Source: a bacterium
GTDB lineage: Bacteria; Cyanobacteriota; Vampirovibrionia; Obscuribacterales; Obscuribacteraceae
Assembly: GCA_030431355.1 (NCBI GenBank)
Contig: JAUIJG010000154.1
Location: forward strand, 1-11,591
Length of the DNA stretch: 11,591 bases
Reading direction: 5' to 3'
Of this stretch, positions 1 to 6,069 are shown piece by piece. The number at the start of each line of letters is the position of its first letter. The stretch's first letter is position 1. The position numbers were made by a program, and so were the translations under genes. A model generated the notes under the pieces. The model was not told the origin of the DNA. It was given only the letters and a program-made list of their open reading frames with translations, and searched no databases.

Positions 1-2
1 TC

Positions 3-116
3 CTTGAAAATGACGATCCTGCCTATGTCCACCGCCAGGGCAATCTGGTAACGGCGGTCGCCTGGCCGGCCCATCCCGTGTGGATGCGCACTTTCCTGGC
101 TATGCTTACAGAGTGA
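3..116 (+). CDS. C-terminal end of a DJ-1/PfpI-family protein (partial)
   Basis: An open frame enters from the left edge and stops at the TGA at 114-116, giving 37 residues. They include a GNLVTAVAWPAHP segment followed by a hydrophobic helix ending in FLAMLTE. A GNLVT-(x)n-WP-x-HP ending followed by a short closing helix is typical of the DJ-1/PfpI (class I glutamine-amidotransferase-like) superfamily, whose members include glyoxalase III/deglycase-like and stress proteins. The catalytic cysteine would lie outside the window, so activity cannot be judged. It reads in the same direction as the cupin gene about 70 bases downstream, so the two could be co-transcribed. The family call rests on this short tail only. 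Confidence 0.55.
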   Translation, partial: LENDDPAYVHRQGNLVTAVAWPAHPVWMRTFLAMLTE

Positions 117-185
117 GTACTTCCGGTAATTTTGCCGGTTTGCAATTCTGGTAAGATTATTCAGAGATTGTGCATGGGGCATCTA

Positions 186-560
186 ATGAACGACCAGGTA
201 ATTTTAAAACTATTCGATAAGCCTGATGAGGTTAAACATTTCGAGAAAGGCAAGTTCGAACTGGTACATATGCCCAATTTGACCCTGGGTCTCGGCACCT
301 ATGAGCCAGGATGGAAATGGTCCACCCACGTGGGCGTGGGAGTTCGCAAGTTCTGCATGGTGGAGCATTTAGGGACCGTAATCTCAGGACGTGCGACCAT
401 ATTGATGGAAGACGGCACCACCTTCGTGATGTCAGAGGGGATGGTTTTTTATATTCCGAAAGTCCCCCATGATGGTTGGGTTGAAGGTGATGAACCCTAT
501 GTGTCTCTGCATATTCTTGGAGCAGACGAGTATAACAAGGCTATATTCAACACCCCATAG
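186..560 (+). CDS. Small single-domain cupin protein
   Basis: This 124-residue protein is a single cupin beta-barrel, a size typical of stand-alone small cupins. Visible landmarks are PGWKWSTHV (His48), EHLGTVISGRATILMEDG (His61, the core strand pair), and IPKVPHDGWVEGDEP (His95). The three histidines sit where small cupins place metal ligands, so a bound divalent metal is likely. Substrate and reaction cannot be read from the sequence. The protein is soluble and cytoplasmic, with no signal peptide. The ATG at 186 is chosen because GGGG lies about six bases upstream and the family normally begins just before this point. A TTG at 132 and an ATG at 174 are in-frame alternatives that would add up to 18 residues. 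It follows the DJ-1-like gene on the same strand. Confidence 0.8.
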   Translation: MNDQVILKLFDKPDEVKHFEKGKFELVHMPNLTLGLGTYEPGWKWSTHVGVGVRKFCMVEHLGTVISGRATILMEDGTTFVMSEGMVFYIPKVPHDGWVEGDEPYVSLHILGADEYNKAIFNTP

Positions 561-698
561 GGTATCCAGTGTCTCTCAGGGCTTAATCAGGACTTAGTCT
601 GGAAACAGAGTGGAGCTTTCCGTCTTCGTAATTTCCCCACTGACACCAGGTTTATCCGGGGCTATTCTCTAGACACTCGCCTGTTTGGAAAAAATACT

Positions 699-1475
699 AT
701 GAATTTTGAAAACCTTGAGCCTGTTACGGATACGAAGGGTGACAATGCCTCCGCGGCGCTGACAAGTTTCAGCCTGGAATTCTCGCAGCCGCCTTCTAGC
801 TCCGGAACCAACCAAAAGATTGAGCTTGCCGAGGCAGCTGGTGCTGTAAAAGGCGAGGGGGGAGATAGTTCCGATAACACAGGAGACTCCACCTCCGATA
901 AGAGGCTTAGATTTACGGAGCTGGACAAAGATGGTCCCCTGGGCGAAATTATCAGGGCTGGAGACTCCGGACCCTCCGCTCTCATCAAACCTATTAGAGA
1001 AGCCGATGAAGCCTGGCAAGAACAGTATAAGAGGTTGACTGAGATAGATGGACACCGTCTGGTGGACCGCCATGACAATGCTTTTGCCGCAGCTAGAGAA
1101 GAGCTGAGTTTGATGCCCAGTTTGGAGTCCGGCAAAATAATGCGAACCGCAGAAAAGTATCTTGATCCGAATGCGGAGATAACAGAAGAGATGGAGGCAG
1201 AAATGTCTCAATACCCTCGTCTGCACGCGGCTTGCAAGACTCTTCACGAGACCGCCGGCAATCCTAATCTGGAGGAAGCCAGGCAGCTTCAAGGACATGT
1301 AAGAGAAAACCTGGATGAAAGTATCAAGCAGAGAGAGCGCTTTGCCGAGTTTGCTACCGCGGACGAAAACAGAGGGAAGCGCCTTGTAAATGGCATGAAT
1401 ATGACCACCACTTCTCTGGTTTTAGGAATCGAGAAGAATGGTCTTATAAGATACAGCAATGGTGGTTGGAGATAG
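699..1475 (+). CDS. Unrecognised acidic protein, probably frameshifted near its C-terminus
   Basis: I do not recognise this 258-residue protein. The first 70 or so residues are low-complexity (Ser, Gly, Asp, Glu rich) and probably disordered. From about residue 70 onward it is charged and helix-prone, with HDNAFAAAREEL, ITEEMEAEMSQ and a VRENLDESIKQRERFAEFA helix. There is no signal peptide or membrane segment, so it should be cytoplasmic. The ATG at 699 is preceded by GGAAAA, a weak ribosome binding site. The stop at 1473-1475 directly follows SNGGWR. In the -1 frame the reading continues for 24 codons with strongly coding-like composition to a TGA at 1538-1540, which suggests loss of one base near 1466. 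It may be a lineage-specific family. I am confident it is coding but have no function to offer. Confidence 0.65.
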   Translation: MNFENLEPVTDTKGDNASAALTSFSLEFSQPPSSSGTNQKIELAEAAGAVKGEGGDSSDNTGDSTSDKRLRFTELDKDGPLGEIIRAGDSGPSALIKPIREADEAWQEQYKRLTEIDGHRLVDRHDNAFAAAREELSLMPSLESGKIMRTAEKYLDPNAEITEEMEAEMSQYPRLHAACKTLHETAGNPNLEEARQLQGHVRENLDESIKQRERFAEFATADENRGKRLVNGMNMTTTSLVLGIEKNGLIRYSNGGWR

Positions 1476-1540
1476 AGCCTGGTTATAGTGGTGTTGCAGA
1501 TGGTGCTTATGATGATGCTGTCAGGCTCGCCAGCTCGTGA
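1466..1540 (+). other. Probable displaced C-terminal codons of the preceding gene
   Basis: Read in the -1 frame relative to the preceding gene, this stretch encodes LEIEPGYSGVADGAYDDAV and then RLASS before a TGA. Fourteen of its 24 sense codons begin with G, the coding bias seen in neighbouring genes, although the main frame has already stopped at 1473. One extra T in the GGTTGG at 1464-1469 would join the frames as SNGG-LEIEPGY. A sequencing or assembly error, a real mutation, or chance are all possible. No heptameric slippery site is visible. Confidence 0.5.
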
Positions 1541-1594
1541 ATTCGGATTGAATTTGTGATAAATTAACCAGACCGCTATTCTGGAATTAATCAG

Positions 1595-2980
1595 GTGGAT
1601 AATCCAAAACAAGAACTTCGCCGAGATCTCACGCGTAAAGAGCTGAGAGAAAGTGCCGCCAGCGTTCTAGCTGAAAATCACGAGGACGGATTCACCAAAC
1701 CCGCTCCCCATCTATATCCGCATCAGTGGAGTTGGGATAGCGCTTTTATTTCGATCGGGCTCTCTTACCTGGAGCTGGAAAAGGCTCTGGCTGAGCTTGT
1801 TACCCTGTTCAAGGGCCAGTGGGCAGACGGCAGAGTGCCTCATATCCTGTTCAATCCTAACTCCGGAGACTATTTCCCCGGTCCTGAATACTGGAACTGT
1901 AAGGGGGTCTCACAGATGCCGCCGGTGGCACCTTTGACCAGTGGGTTGATCCAGCCTCCGGTACACGGACTGGCTGCTCATAATGTCTGGCGGGTTGCGT
2001 CGATGGAGGGTTCTGCCGAACAGTTCAGAGAACCTTTGAATGGCCTTTTTGACAAGCTTTTGAGCTGGCATCGTTATCTCTCAACCAGTCGAGATCCCGA
2101 AGGTATTGGATTGATATCGGTCTATCATCCCTGGGAGAGCGGCCTGGACAATTCTCCTCGCTGGGATAGTGTCTTGGCGGGAATAGAGACTGGCACCATG
2201 CCAGAATTTCAACGGCGTGATACTAAACATGTCAAAGACAGCGCCGAGCGACCCACCGATGAAGAGTACAGGAAGTACATGTGGCTGGTGGAGCTTTTGA
2301 AGCGTTACGCTTACGATGATATTCAGATCCATCGCTCTTATCCTTTTGTGGTCAAGGATGTTTTGATGAGCGCTATTTTTAACTTGAGCAACCATGCTCT
2401 TGTTAAGTTGGGAAGGGCGCTTGGCAGAGAGCAGTCTGAATTGGATTTTCTTTCTGCCCTGGCTGACCGATCAAGAAGTGGAGTTCTGGAGAAGTGCCTG
2501 GAGCCTGATTCAGCCATGGTCTACGATCTGGATATGAGAAGAGCCGGAGAGAAAATAAAAGTAAGCACCTGCGCCAATCTGGCCGGCATTCTTCTTGGAG
2601 ATTTGGACTCTAGTATGAAATCCGCCATGAGAGATCTTGCTTTCTCAAAACAGTTTTGTGGTCATGGGAGTCTGCGCTTTCCGGTGGTGCCCAGTACTAC
2701 TCCTGATACTGTCGGTTTCAAGACCCGCAGTTACTGGAGAGGACCGAGTTGGCCGGTACTTAACTGGTTATTCTCCTATGCTCTGGCCTATCAAGGTTTC
2801 ACTGAAGATTCCGAGACTCTTAAGAAGGCCAATCTAGCCATGCTTAGCCAGGAACAGGCGCAGTTTGGAGAATACTTCAGTCTGGAAACCGGGGAGCCGC
2901 TGGGATCTCTCAAACAGTCCTGGACCGCGGCTGTAACCATTGACTGGCTTTCTGATCGGAGCCTTTTGCGCTCCTTCTAA
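1595..2980 (+). CDS. MGH1/GH63-type glycoside hydrolase (glucosylglycerate or mannosylglycerate hydrolase-like)
   Basis: This 461-residue cytoplasmic enzyme has the (alpha/alpha)6-barrel signatures of the MGH1-type glycosidases in the GH63 clan. They are LYPHQWSWDSAF (41-52), YHPWESGLDNSPRWD (177-191), SYWRGPSWPVLNW (379-391), and EYFSLETGEPLG followed by QSWTAA (426-446). Family members hydrolyse glucosylglycerate or mannosylglycerate, releasing the sugar and glycerate by inversion. Asp185 matches the expected general-acid position, and the general base should be one of the glutamates in the 426-434 segment. Length is close to that of known glucosylglycerate hydrolases (about 450). The start is GTG at 1595: it is the only likely initiator after an in-frame stop at 1565, and TGGA lies about nine bases upstream. 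No synthase or phosphatase of the same solute is nearby. Exact substrate remains open between glucosyl- and mannosylglycerate or a related glycoside. Confidence 0.8.
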   Translation: MDNPKQELRRDLTRKELRESAASVLAENHEDGFTKPAPHLYPHQWSWDSAFISIGLSYLELEKALAELVTLFKGQWADGRVPHILFNPNSGDYFPGPEYWNCKGVSQMPPVAPLTSGLIQPPVHGLAAHNVWRVASMEGSAEQFREPLNGLFDKLLSWHRYLSTSRDPEGIGLISVYHPWESGLDNSPRWDSVLAGIETGTMPEFQRRDTKHVKDSAERPTDEEYRKYMWLVELLKRYAYDDIQIHRSYPFVVKDVLMSAIFNLSNHALVKLGRALGREQSELDFLSALADRSRSGVLEKCLEPDSAMVYDLDMRRAGEKIKVSTCANLAGILLGDLDSSMKSAMRDLAFSKQFCGHGSLRFPVVPSTTPDTVGFKTRSYWRGPSWPVLNWLFSYALAYQGFTEDSETLKKANLAMLSQEQAQFGEYFSLETGEPLGSLKQSWTAAVTIDWLSDRSLLRSF

Positions 2981-3010
2981 ATTCTGCCTGGATCCGTGGA
3001 CGGGAACATT

Positions 3011-3043
3011 TTGGTCACAAATTAACTGTTTAATAATGGTCAC
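3011..3043 (+). promoter_or_regulatory. Dyad and direct repeats upstream of the thioredoxin-repeat gene
   Basis: The 130-base spacer contains two direct copies of TGGTCAC (3012-3018 and 3037-3043). Between them lies an inverted repeat, ATTAA-CTGT-TTAAT. The segment is AT-rich in a region of otherwise balanced composition and lies about 70-100 bases before the start codon, where a promoter or operator would be expected. I cannot assign a convincing -35/-10 pair. Confidence 0.25.
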
Positions 3044-3110
3044 GTCCTTACCAATCCCTGCTCGGCTTCTTGAACTGCCGGGTCCCATTTGATTACGGAG
3101 TCTTTTGTCT

Positions 3111-4856
3111 ATGCCCCTAGAGCAAAACGCTGAGGCTGATAAGCCTCAAGTAAAGGATTCTTCGGCCGATTCTAATTTCCAAGCCGAGCTGAACGATATT
3201 TTTGATAGTCAAATTCAAGGCTACAATTTTGAGCCTTTGAAGGCAAAGTCTGAGCCTGAAGGCGACAGCCTGGAGGTGACAAATCCCTTTACCGTGGAGG
3301 ATGCCGCCAAGGAAGTGGTGAAAGGCGCCAAACCGGTGGGAGAAGAGTCTGATACCAAAGGCGGTGACGCCGACACTGGTAAGCCGTCTCCTGAAGTCAC
3401 TGTTCCGGAGAAGACCCCTGAAAGAAAGGGCGAGGGCGAAGGAGAGGGCGACAAGCAGCCTGAAGCGGCGCCTGAGAAAGTGAAACTCGACAGGCTCAAA
3501 TTTGACGAGTCCCAGGTCCAGGAAGCGATTGACCTGGCTAAGAAGCATAATCTGCCTGTGGCAGTGTACACCGGAGCAACCTGGTGTCCAGCCTGTCCGT
3601 CTGCAGGGGCCAAATTCAATGAGATCGCCCATGATATGGAGAGCATGGCCGAGACACCGGCTGTGATGATCAAGCTGGACGCGGATAACGCCAATCGTCT
3701 TGCTTCCCAGGGCGGCGAAACCGGCCGCATGCTTAGAGAATTTATGGGTGATGCAGACCGTATTCCTAACGTGGCAGTCTATAACCCGAATGATGTAAGT
3801 CGACCGATAGCCGACGCCACCGTGGCAGGCTGGGGTAAGGGAACCATGAATTCCCATATGAACCAAGCCTTTGAAAAGGTTACCGGCTCGGATAGTAAGC
3901 CTGAGGGCGACAGAAGACCAGAGCCGAAGCAGAAAAAAGTAGACTCTACCTTTGATGCAAACTCCATCAAAGATGCGGTTCAGAAGGCTCAAGAATCCGG
4001 TCTTCCTCTTCTCACCCATGTCACTGAAGGTGGTGCCGACGAGAACGTCGCCAAAGCATTTAAGTACTTAAACGACAACGGTCTAGCCGTGGCTGCCAAC
4101 GTTGATGCCAAAGAGGCCAGGGACCTTCGTAGCCGCGGACTTGAGTCCAGTCACTTCCAGGCTCTGGGTAGTGCTATCTCCCGGGCTGAAGGTGCAGGCA
4201 ATAGTTCCGGGGACTTTTTCAATGCCTTTGACGCAGAGGCTCTCAAAGGCGGAAGCATGAAGTTCAAGCCGGATGAAAGTTCCTCTCCAAAAGACACCGA
4301 TGCGGCCATCGACTTTATCAAACAGAGCGGTGTTGATCTCTCCTCGCCCCAGCATGAAGCCGCGGTGCGAGCCTTGCTGGAAGGTAAGCCGATTCCTGAG
4401 GTGAAAGAAGTCGAAGAGACCGAGGAGCAAACTGAAGCTAAGTCTGAAAATATACAGAAAGTGAATACTGCCGAGGAAGCTAAGGCGGTGATCGCCATGG
4501 CCAGGGAGAAGGGACTGCCCCTGGTAGTTCATGCCGACACGGCTGTCTGCGATGATAATAGCTGTTCTACCCAGGAGCTGGATGAGGGTATTCAACAGGA
4601 CCTGAAAGACGATGCCGTGTTCATGGAGATCCCCCGAGGAGGATTTGATCCTGCTTCCGCCAAAGGAAATGCTGAACTGGAGCGCTTGAATGAACTCTTC
4701 AAAGTGAGCCTCGAAGATCATAAAACCGAGGTTGATCTTCATGCGTTCAGGTTTGATAAAGGTAAGGATGGAGCTATGGAAGAGCAGATTAGCGCATTTC
4801 CTCGCAGCTTCAATCTCAAGATGTACATACACGATCTGATCAAGGAGCAAAAGTAA
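3111..4856 (+). CDS. Triple thioredoxin-like repeat protein with one intact CxxC
   Basis: A soluble 581-residue protein without signal peptide. Residues 1-125 are acidic, Pro/Glu/Gly rich and probably disordered, with a GEGEGEGD run. Three thioredoxin-like units follow, each opening with a helix and a strand of the same shape: AIDLAKKHNLPVAVY (about 139-153), AVQKAQESGLPLLTH (about 289-303) and VIAMAREKGLPLVVH (about 460-474). Unit 1 carries WCPAC (158-162) and a later RIPNVAVY with the cis-proline position expected of thioredoxins, so it should be redox active. Unit 2 has no cysteines. Unit 3 has only two cysteines spaced CDDNSC, not CxxC. Charged linkers separate the units. ATG at 3111 is preferred (ACGGAG about ten bases upstream); a TTG at 3105 would add two residues. 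It ends five bases from the convergent hemerythrin gene. Client proteins are unknown. Confidence 0.75.
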   Translation: MPLEQNAEADKPQVKDSSADSNFQAELNDIFDSQIQGYNFEPLKAKSEPEGDSLEVTNPFTVEDAAKEVVKGAKPVGEESDTKGGDADTGKPSPEVTVPEKTPERKGEGEGEGDKQPEAAPEKVKLDRLKFDESQVQEAIDLAKKHNLPVAVYTGATWCPACPSAGAKFNEIAHDMESMAETPAVMIKLDADNANRLASQGGETGRMLREFMGDADRIPNVAVYNPNDVSRPIADATVAGWGKGTMNSHMNQAFEKVTGSDSKPEGDRRPEPKQKKVDSTFDANSIKDAVQKAQESGLPLLTHVTEGGADENVAKAFKYLNDNGLAVAANVDAKEARDLRSRGLESSHFQALGSAISRAEGAGNSSGDFFNAFDAEALKGGSMKFKPDESSSPKDTDAAIDFIKQSGVDLSSPQHEAAVRALLEGKPIPEVKEVEETEEQTEAKSENIQKVNTAEEAKAVIAMAREKGLPLVVHADTAVCDDNSCSTQELDEGIQQDLKDDAVFMEIPRGGFDPASAKGNAELERLNELFKVSLEDHKTEVDLHAFRFDKGKDGAMEEQISAFPRSFNLKMYIHDLIKEQK

Positions 4857-4861
4857 AAGGC

Positions 4862-5383
4862 TTATTGTGGTCCTTTGTACTTCTTCGTTCGTTTCCTCGG
4901 CTCACAGGCTTTGCTTCTCTGCCGCTGCTTTTCCACAGCTTCGGTGAGCGCCAGGAGCTTCTCAATCTCCTCTCCGGAATTGGTGTTTTCGATGCTCGGA
5001 AATAGATACCTTTCTTCCCAGCGGACGTGATCATCGAGAAACTGACCTGCTTCACCGGCTAGCTCTTTTTGTGATTCTTCTGCAATCTCATCTCTTTGCG
5101 CCAGTCTCTTCTGAAATTCTCTCAGCTTCAGGTGATCCGCAAACAGTTTCTCTCTGTCTTCTTTTGATTTGATGAATTCGGGTAAAATCCGCTCTTCATC
5201 AAGGAGATGCTGACTTATCTCATTTGTCCAGACTGTTTCGAAAAATGAAAGACCTACCTCCAACTCGATTTCGGCCTTGCTTGCTTTCATAAGGCGCTGG
5301 GCGCCCATGAGGGCGATGAGGTGATCCCTGGAAAGAGGTCTGAGGCAGGGATGACGTTTGATGCCTTTTTTAGATGTGGTCAT
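4862..5383 (-). CDS. Hemerythrin-like (HHE) cation-binding protein
   Basis: The 173-residue product has the four-helix HHE layout. Histidine and glutamate ligands occur in the expected order: SRDH (His21), HLLDE (His59, Glu63), DHLKLRE (His84), and DHVRWEERYLFP (His119, Glu123). The two HxxxE motifs and the closing LFP are characteristic. Such proteins bind a non-haem di-iron centre and serve in oxygen, nitric oxide or iron sensing, storage or repair; which role applies here is not visible. The N-terminus is cytoplasmic. The last 25 residues are Lys/Arg rich (RKRTKKYKGPQ), an unusual tail that might contact nucleic acid or membrane. The gene converges on the thioredoxin-repeat gene with only five bases between stops. 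Start ATG at 5381-5383 has a poor ribosome binding site. Confidence 0.85.
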   Translation of the reverse strand: MTTSKKGIKRHPCLRPLSRDHLIALMGAQRLMKASKAEIELEVGLSFFETVWTNEISQHLLDEERILPEFIKSKEDREKLFADHLKLREFQKRLAQRDEIAEESQKELAGEAGQFLDDHVRWEERYLFPSIENTNSGEEIEKLLALTEAVEKQRQRSKACEPRKRTKKYKGPQ

Positions 5384-5398
5384 AGCTCGAATCTGTTC

Positions 5399-5467
5399 TT
5401 AGCCGGTTTTCTTTGTCTTTTGGAGACGTCTCAGTCAAATACAAATCTAGCATCTTTTATCGGCTAA
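5399..5467 (-). promoter_or_regulatory. Leader of the hemerythrin-like gene with perfect palindrome
   Basis: Upstream of the hemerythrin start, the - strand reads TTGACT immediately followed by the 10-base perfect palindrome GAGACGTCTC (5423-5432). A TTAGCCG/CGGCTAA inverted repeat (5399-5405 and 5461-5467) brackets the segment. The TTGACT would serve as a -35 element, but no good -10 follows at the right distance. A regulator site is plausible, not shown. Confidence 0.3.
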
Positions 5468-5498
5468 AAAAAACAGATGGGCGGAGCTGCCCATCTGT
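5466..5498 (-). terminator. Rho-independent terminator of the 87-residue gene
   Basis: A perfect 10-base-pair stem (5473-5482 with 5489-5498, sequence ACAGATGGGC and its complement) encloses a six-base loop. On the - strand it runs directly into eight uridines (A-run 5466-5473 on the + strand). It lies 31 bases after the stop of the 87-residue gene and separates it from the hemerythrin-like gene, so the two are independent transcripts. Confidence 0.9.
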
Positions 5499-5529
5499 CT
5501 TAGATCGTCCGGAAAGATTTGAAAGCTGT

Positions 5530-5793
5530 TTAGCTGACGACGAAGAAACCAAGCTCTTTCAACTCCACCCATTTAGGGGTGTTGTAGAATTCGACAATAT
5601 GGCTCTCTTTCTTCGATACTGGAGCAGGAGCGCCCAGGGTGCGAAGCAATTTGATTACTTCTCTGGTGCTCAGTTCAACCGGGGCGAGTTTTGTGTCTTC
5701 TCCGTAGATGACAACGGAGCAACTCCAAACTTTACTTTGTACTCTGGTGATTTGGACAAGACCTCTGGTCCTGGTATTGGTTGCTGCGTTCAT
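5530..5793 (-). CDS. Small unrecognised 87-residue protein
   Basis: I do not recognise this protein, but the signals around it are strong. AGGGAGA lies about six bases before the ATG at 5791-5793, and a textbook terminator follows 31 bases past the TAA. The product has a basic N-terminus (TNTRTRG), a strand-rich middle (VQITRVQSKVWSCSVVIYG), a helix (STREVIKLLRTLGA) and a closing strand segment (KWVELKELGFFVV). It could be a compact alpha/beta domain. One cysteine is present; there is no signal peptide or clear membrane segment. It stands alone between the serpin and the hemerythrin-like gene, with 276 bases of non-coding DNA upstream. Its layout suggests a self-contained transcription unit that might be a small regulatory or accessory protein. 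Confidence 0.7.
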   Translation of the reverse strand: MNAATNTRTRGLVQITRVQSKVWSCSVVIYGEDTKLAPVELSTREVIKLLRTLGAPAPVSKKESHIVEFYNTPKWVELKELGFFVVS

Positions 5794-6069
5794 GACGGTC
5801 TCCCTGGTTCCTGTGGGTCTACAGTTTGGTTCCTATCTGATCCTTCGGTAAAAGGACCGAGAGGCTGTATATTAGGGCAGTTTTGGTTAAGAGCACAAAC
5901 TTTTCCGGTATCATTTCTTGACAATCTTAATAAGAGCCTGGAATTAACCAGCGCTTTAACGCTCGTATCGCTTTCTGGCTCAGTCTTACCGGCTTCGGAA
6001 ATTGCTTCTGAAACCGGGAACAATGTAAAGCAATTGGGGCTAGTGAAGAGTGGTCAGGAGTCGGATATT
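5794..6069. other. 276-base spacer between serpin and 87-residue gene
   Basis: This is the longest gene-free stretch of the window. Besides the candidate promoter near 5870-5898, it holds an 8-base inverted repeat AATTGCTT/AAGCAATT (6000-6007 and 6028-6035, 20-base loop) just after the serpin stop. This could end or stabilise the serpin mRNA, but it has no U-tract. A - strand open frame at 5790-6023 has no start signal or recognisable product, so I do not call it a gene. Confidence 0.4.
5869..5898 (-). promoter_or_regulatory. Possible promoter of the 87-residue gene
   Basis: On the - strand, TTGTGC (5893-5898) and TAATAT (5869-5874) are separated by 18 bases and lie about 75 bases before the start codon of the 87-residue gene. 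The -10 is reasonable and the -35 is weak. It is the best candidate I see in the spacer. Confidence 0.35.

Noticed and set aside
3117..4019. 300-residue and 255-residue open frames on the - strand (also 4083-4850)
   Set aside because: Both are antisense shadows of the thioredoxin-repeat gene, whose repeats and CxxC are clear in the forward frame.
5918..5946. TTGACA on the + strand with GAATTA 17 bases later
   Set aside because: It looks like a promoter, but no gene follows on the + strand; it would only produce antisense RNA to the serpin. I treat it as chance unless RNA is seen.
5790..6023. 77-residue - strand frame upstream of the 87-residue gene
   Set aside because: It has no ribosome binding site, its translation is unlike a folded protein, and it contains the candidate promoter of the next gene.
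6000..6035. Inverted repeat AATTGCTT/AAGCAATT as serpin terminator
   Set aside because: The stem is AT-rich, the loop is 20 bases, and no U-run follows, so I do not call it a terminator.
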